Shown piece by piece: positions 6,647 through 8,646 of a DNA stretch of 8,646 nucleotides; position 1 is the first letter of the stretch; every line of letters starts with the position of its first letter. The notes under the pieces were generated by a model that did no database searches, was not told the DNA's origin, and saw only the letters and a program-made list of their open reading frames with translations. The stretch covers positions 1 through 8,646 of the forward strand of contig JBKJLF010000328.1 in NCBI GenBank assembly GCA_046597185.1, in the 5' to 3' direction. Source of the DNA: CAMBDR01 sp046597185 (GTDB lineage: Bacteria; Pseudomonadota; Gammaproteobacteria; Burkholderiales; Burkholderiaceae_D). The position numbers and the translations under genes were made by a program.

Positions 6647-6675
6647 TTGACCACGGATGACTTTCCGTGCAAAAT
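6647..6675 (+). promoter_or_regulatory. promoter with internal operator-like repeat for the antitoxin-like gene
   Basis: TTGACC (6647-6652, 5/6) is followed by exactly 17 bp and CAAAAT (6670-6675, 4/6). The spacer holds a perfect 6-bp inverted repeat, CACGGA (6652-6657) and TCCGTG (6664-6669) with a 6-nt gap. A repressor bound here would block RNA polymerase, as in many autoregulated toxin-antitoxin loci. The expected start is near 6682, which excludes the upstream ATG at 6657 and supports the ATG at 6720. Confidence 0.5.
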
Positions 6676-6719
6676 CAAACTCATTCATCAATCCCCTTCA
6701 TCAAACAACCTGGCTTGCC

Positions 6720-7160
6720 ATGAGTGCTTTCGAAAAAATCGCAATGGAATGGACTGAGGCAATAGAGCGCAGCCATTTCCCCGATACCACCACCGAATCG
6801 ACTGCCCCAGGGGTAACACAGGCATTTGGCTCGCTGAAAGGGAAAGTGGTGTTGGCACAGCCAAATGACGGCTATTTTTACCTGCATCCTGTTTTGGGTG
6901 GCGAAGTGAAATGTTTATTTCACGCCCATTTGCGTGACACGGTAATGCAAGCGGACAAGCATATGGTCGAAGTCGGCGGGTGCCTGCGCTACCGTGAAGG
7001 GCAATTCCTGCCCTTTGAGATTGATGTTTATCAAATCAATATCCTACCCATGGATTCTGAATTGCCCACCCTGACAAGCTTGGTGGGTATCGCATCCGGT
7101 GGTGACACTACCCAGTCTTCAGTAGCGCTGGTTCGAAAGTTAGTCGATGGCTGGCACTGA
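6720..7160 (+). CDS. antitoxin-like protein of a PIN-toxin-associated family
   Basis: This 146-aa cytoplasmic protein has a small beta-rich core (about residues 38-110): GKVVLAQPNDGYFYLHPV, then a segment where an Arg/Lys helix leads to VEVGGCLRYREGQFLPFEIDV. It ends with the motif DSELPTLTSLVGIA (112-125) and a final helix VALVRKLVDGW (135-145). From memory this ending is typical of a family encoded directly before VapC-like PIN-domain proteins, where it probably acts as the antitoxin or partner. I cannot verify that by search. Here a truncated PIN start follows after 4 nt, which fits. The start at 6720 was chosen because the promoter lies across the longer in-frame ATG (6657); neither start has a convincing Shine-Dalgarno. 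With the toxin broken, it would be an orphan. Confidence 0.6.
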   Translation: MSAFEKIAMEWTEAIERSHFPDTTTESTAPGVTQAFGSLKGKVVLAQPNDGYFYLHPVLGGEVKCLFHAHLRDTVMQADKHMVEVGGCLRYREGQFLPFEIDVYQINILPMDSELPTLTSLVGIASGGDTTQSSVALVRKLVDGWH

Positions 7161-7164
7161 GGTT

Positions 7165-7275
7165 ATGTATTGGGATTCGTGTATTTTTCTGGCACTGAAA
7201 CGATTAAGCGGCAGGGTTGCGGATCAATTTCCGTTAGCTATTGTCCGGCCCAGCGCGCTGATTGTAAAAGGTTGA
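7165..7275 (+). pseudogene. truncated PIN-domain (VapC-like) toxin remnant
   Basis: A 36-codon frame starts at ATG 7165, four nt after the stop of the antitoxin-like gene, with GAGG just upstream. Its first residues, MYWDSCIFLAL, match the beginning of PIN-domain ribonucleases, where the Asp (D4) is the first metal-binding catalytic residue. After about residue 12 the likeness ends (KRLSGRVADQFPL...) and the frame stops at 7275; full PIN proteins are about 130-150 aa and need three or four acidic residues. The remainder is missing, so the protein should be inactive. A 10-bp direct repeat, CTGGCACTGA (7151-7160 and 7189-7198), has its second copy exactly where the likeness is lost, which suggests a deletion or insertion event at that point. 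Confidence 0.5.
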
Positions 7276-7361
7276 ATAGCTAGGCTTGTAAGGTGTGCTT
7301 GACAGGGATCGCTACTATTGAAGCTAGTCGATTCTTTAGGCGGAATTGCGGTATAGTCCAT
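7224..7361 (-). CDS. small ORF with strong ribosome binding site (45 aa), doubtful
   Basis: On the minus strand GGGAGG lies 6 nt before ATG 7361 and opens a 45-codon frame (MDYTAIPPKESTSFNSSDPC at the start) ending at TGA 7224. The Shine-Dalgarno is among the best in the window. The product is Ser/Thr-rich with no membrane segment or known motif. It runs opposite to the PIN remnant and overlaps its end. It may be a true small protein, a leftover from a mobile element, or chance; no promoter was clear. Confidence 0.25.
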   Translation of the reverse strand: MDYTAIPPKESTSFNSSDPCQAHLTSLAIQPFTISALGRTIANGN

Positions 7362-7394
7362 GGTAACCTCCCACCAAAACCTTCTAAATCATTC

Positions 7395-7604
7395 ATGTCG
7401 ATGACTGCCAAGCATAAAATACCGCCCAACCCTCTCTCCCCAGACGGAAAAGTCCGCCCCTCCCGCGATGGGGATCAATTTCACTACCTGTGGGCGGCAC
7501 GCCTTTGCTTACAACTTCTGTCCCCAGTCTCAGGGGTAGTGGCTGTCACCATTGAAGGGCCGTCAGAAAATGAAACTGCGACAATCAAAGTTACATTGGT
7601 ATGA
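7395..7604 (+). pseudogene. N-terminal stub of a large nuclease-type defence protein
   Basis: From ATG 7395 (a second at 7401) the frame encodes 69 residues. The segment PSRDGDQFHYLWAARLCLQLL (residues about 22-42) followed by VVAVTIEGPSENE recalls the N-terminus of large proteins with a dsDNA-nuclease-like domain (Cap4/DUF4297-like style: a Gln/His-rich helix, then a strand ending in IEG with a conserved acidic residue). Such proteins are normally many hundred residues long. Here the likeness ends after ETA and a stop follows at 7602-7604, directly before a terminator hairpin. I found no continuation in another frame. No Shine-Dalgarno is seen; TATAGT at 7352-7357 is a possible -10. The family assignment is from memory and tentative; that the gene is a remnant is more secure than its name. 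Confidence 0.42.
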
Positions 7605-7610
7605 ATGGAG

Positions 7611-7651
7611 GGCTTTCGTCCGGGCGCAACCTACCCGACCGAAAGCCTTTT
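7611..7651 (+). terminator. rho-independent terminator
   Basis: GGCTTTCG (7611-7618) pairs with CGAAAGCC (7640-7647); after a 2x2 internal loop CGGG (7621-7624) pairs with CCCG (7634-7637), leaving a 9-nt loop. TTTT (7648-7651) follows at once. It starts 7 nt after the stop of the truncated nuclease-like frame, so that short transcript unit is properly closed. Confidence 0.6.
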
Positions 7652-7948
7652 GCACGTAACGGCCAGACAATTATGGAAGGTTGCATCAATTCAAGAAAAT
7701 GAAGATCAGGCCGCCTCAAATTTCGTGGGCCAGACTTCAATATTTACCCTGGAATAGGGTGGGATGTTGGGTCTAAATTTGCTCGGGTCGTAACAAAAGG
7801 CATCAAATTTGCATTGGGCCGGAACAATTAATTCGGTAGCAGTTTTAGTATCTGCCCATGGCCCGGAATGGAAATGTTCTACATCAATTCCTAACGAGGT
7901 TTCACCTCAGACCGACAAGGTATATACAACCATCGCCATTAGTGCGGC
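7652..7948. repeat. gene-free stretch with degenerate direct repeats
   Basis: No convincing gene is present on either strand. Three related segments occur: TCAAATTTCGTGGGCCAGAC (7716-7735), one at 7772-7796 (TCTAAATTTGCTCGGGTCG, TAACAA), and one at 7803-7827 (TCAAATTTGCATTGGGCCGG, AACAA). The last one's core, TGGGCCGGA (7815-7823), is the exact inverse of TCCGGCCCA at 7244-7252, which also has ATTG next to it. This may be the remains of mobile-element ends or of a repeated regulatory site. Confidence 0.35.
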
Positions 7949-7954
7949 TATACT
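7949..7954 (+). promoter_or_regulatory. -10 element in front of the structured RNA
   Basis: TATACT (5/6 match to TATAAT) would start transcription near 7961, about 9 nt before the outer stem of the structured element at 7970. No good -35 is present at 16-18 bp (ACAACC at 7926-7931), so an activator or weak expression is implied. The position relative to the RNA is the main support. Confidence 0.35.
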
Positions 7955-7969
7955 GAATTAAAAGTGAGG

Positions 7970-8068
7970 TGGCTCCGGTTGAGCAAAGGCGTCGGCGAAG
8001 CGACTCTCCTGATATATGTAGACCGCAAGCGGTAAATGGCCCCAAAGGGCCGATGACAACCGGAGCCA
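7970..8068 (+). ncRNA. structured RNA element: 12-bp closing stem with three internal hairpins
   Basis: TGGCTCCGGTTG (7970-7981) and CAACCGGAGCCA (8057-8068) are perfect inverses and would form a 12-bp closing stem (P1). Inside are three hairpins: GTCG/CGAC (7991-7994, 8001-8004; loop GCGAAG), ACCGC/GCGGT (8022-8026, 8029-8033), and GGCCC/GGGCC (8038-8042, 8047-8051; loop CAAA). A single-stranded stretch, CTCTCCTGATATATGTAG (8004-8021), separates the first two. The layout is a multibranched RNA junction, not a simple terminator or insertion-sequence end. It lies 3 nt before the ATG of the next ORF, and P1 contains that ORF's GGAG ribosome binding site. I know of no riboswitch or ribozyme class that it matches. 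It could be a leader that controls translation, a guide-like RNA of a mobile element, or a recombination site. Confidence 0.6.
8062..8065 (+). promoter_or_regulatory. ribosome binding site buried in the closing stem
   Basis: GGAG at 8062-8065 is spaced 6 nt from ATG 8072 and is fully paired with CTCC (7973-7976) in the 12-bp stem. A second complementary site, CTCC (8006-8009), lies in the internal single-stranded stretch. Translation should be low unless the stem opens. Confidence 0.5.
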
Positions 8069-8071
8069 ATC

Positions 8072-8521
8072 ATGACTATACCACTGACGGCAGCAGAAGT
8101 GATCAAAAATCATGTCAGTCTCGAACTGGAATGCATAGATCGAATGTACCTCAATGTGTACGTTCCCCAATTACAACGAGCTGAGGGTGTCGCGAGCTTC
8201 TTCCGGTTTCACCTGGGGCATCGCTGCGCGTCTAGTGTATTGATGGACCCGATCAGCAAACGGTTCGTCGAAGGCATCAAACACTTTGCCGAAAAGGAAG
8301 ACGTGGACATCGTGCCGTTTTGCAAGGGGATGCGCAAGGATGACGTGACGGCAGAGTATATAAAATCTTTTGAGGGTACGGAAGGTGTGCTGTATATCGG
8401 CAAGGCACAAGAAAAATCCCCCGTATTGCGCACCGAATGCCGGAAAACACCCAGCGGGGCGCCCTACCCTTGGCTGGTGCCTTCGACGGCGATGGTCAAT
8501 CATCCTAAATTCCTCTGTTAA
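8072..8521 (+). pseudogene. truncated member of a widespread uncharacterised protein family
   Basis: The frame gives 149 residues. Blocks such as ECIDRMYLNVYVPQLQ (20-35), ASSVLMDPISKRFV (53-66), KGMRKDDV (85-92), EGVLYIGKAQEKSPVLRTE (104-122) and YPWLV-STAMVNH (132-144) fit the N-terminal third of a protein family that I remember from many bacterial phyla. Members are often multi-copy, usually over 400 aa, and have no assigned function. In relatives the text continues after VNH with an aromatic-rich segment. Here it breaks after H144 (codon 8501-8503) into PKFLC and a stop, so roughly two thirds is missing. Start ATG 8072 is set by GGAG inside the preceding structured RNA. Codon use shows no other damage, so the loss may be recent, or the short form may be kept. 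The family recall was not checked by search. Confidence 0.55.
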
Positions 8522-8557
8522 CCCGCCGCCAAAGCTGGCGGCGAGGTCGTTTTTTTT
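8521..8557 (+). terminator. strong rho-independent terminator
   Basis: CGCCGCCA (8524-8531) pairs perfectly with TGGCGGCG (8536-8543) around a 4-nt loop. Three more pairs (ACC 8521-8523 with GGT 8545-8547) extend the stem past one bulged A. Eight T follow at 8550-8557. It begins at the last base of the truncated ORF's stop codon. Confidence 0.8.
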
Positions 8558-8646
8558 GGGATTTTCGGTGCTCACGGCAAGGATTTTTTCGACGAACTAA
8601 CCCACCAATGCCTTCCACCTCTGCGCTGATGGCAACTGAGGCGCAG
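8558..8646. other. window end, nothing assigned
   Basis: No supported gene. On the minus strand a frame entering from the right edge ends in TAG at 8599-8597 after residues APQLPSAQRWKALVG, which could be the C-terminus of a convergent gene, but 15 residues are too few to judge. Confidence 0.25.

Noticed and set aside
7611..7651. Integron attC-like site
   Set aside because: The hairpin lacks paired GTTRRRY/RYYYAAC core sites and has the T run of a terminator.
7605..7757. 50-codon frame starting right after the nuclease-like stub
   Set aside because: It has no similarity that I recognise, no ribosome binding site, and runs through the terminator hairpin.
7970..8068. Retron msr-msd RNA, hammerhead, HDV-like or group II domain V
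   Set aside because: No reverse transcriptase is nearby, and the conserved cores of these ribozymes (for example CUGANGA with GAAA) are not present in the right arrangement.
8171..8575. 134-codon minus-strand frame opposite the truncated family member
   Set aside because: The plus frame carries the recognisable conserved blocks; the minus frame runs through the terminator and has no ribosome binding site.
1..8646. CRISPR array, tRNA, rRNA or a complete insertion sequence
   Set aside because: No regular repeat-spacer pattern, cloverleaf, rRNA-like stretch or intact transposase was seen.

Overview
The window looks like a piece of a proteobacterial chromosome, roughly 50-55% GC by eye and most likely beta- or gammaproteobacterial. 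The main hints are a GcvA-type LysR regulator, a YcfJ-like glycine-zipper protein, Sec signal peptides, and ordinary Shine-Dalgarno and sigma70-type promoter sequences. No rRNA, tRNA or CRISPR array is visible, and I cannot name the genus.

Positions 1-3600 are mostly minus-strand. The left edge holds the first codons of an unidentified gene with a good promoter. After an AT-rich gap comes a hypothetical protein (448-879) with a clear intrinsic terminator. Next is a two-gene unit read leftward: a DUF1338/HglS-type 2-oxoadipate dioxygenase/decarboxylase (2468-3499), then an FAD-linked D-2-hydroxyacid dehydrogenase of the D-2-hydroxyglutarate/D-lactate dehydrogenase type (985-2424). A divergent LysR-type regulator (3616-4530) shares a 116-bp control region with them. 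Together they fit the end of lysine catabolism: 2-oxoadipate to D-2-hydroxyglutarate to 2-oxoglutarate, with a dedicated regulator.

Positions 4590-6600 carry three exported proteins. They are a secreted cystatin-like protein with a GG pair and a QVVAG loop, a convergent uncharacterised periplasmic protein with a good promoter, and a glycine-zipper envelope protein with a strongly histidine-rich tail and a terminator-like hairpin after it.

Positions 6640-8560 look like an accessory island of remnants. An antitoxin-like gene with an operator-like repeat inside its promoter is followed at once by a PIN-domain toxin cut to 36 codons. Next comes a 69-codon stub resembling the N-terminus of a large nuclease-type defence protein, closed by a terminator hairpin, and then about 350 bp of degenerate repeats without a gene. 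Last is a 99-nt structured element: a perfect 12-bp outer stem enclosing three hairpins. It sits directly in front of an ORF whose first 144 residues match a widespread, uncharacterised protein family that is normally much longer. The ORF stops abruptly and is followed by a strong terminator. The outer stem contains the ORF's ribosome binding site. This structured RNA plus ORF unit is the best candidate in the window for an undescribed system, although the protein part here is truncated.
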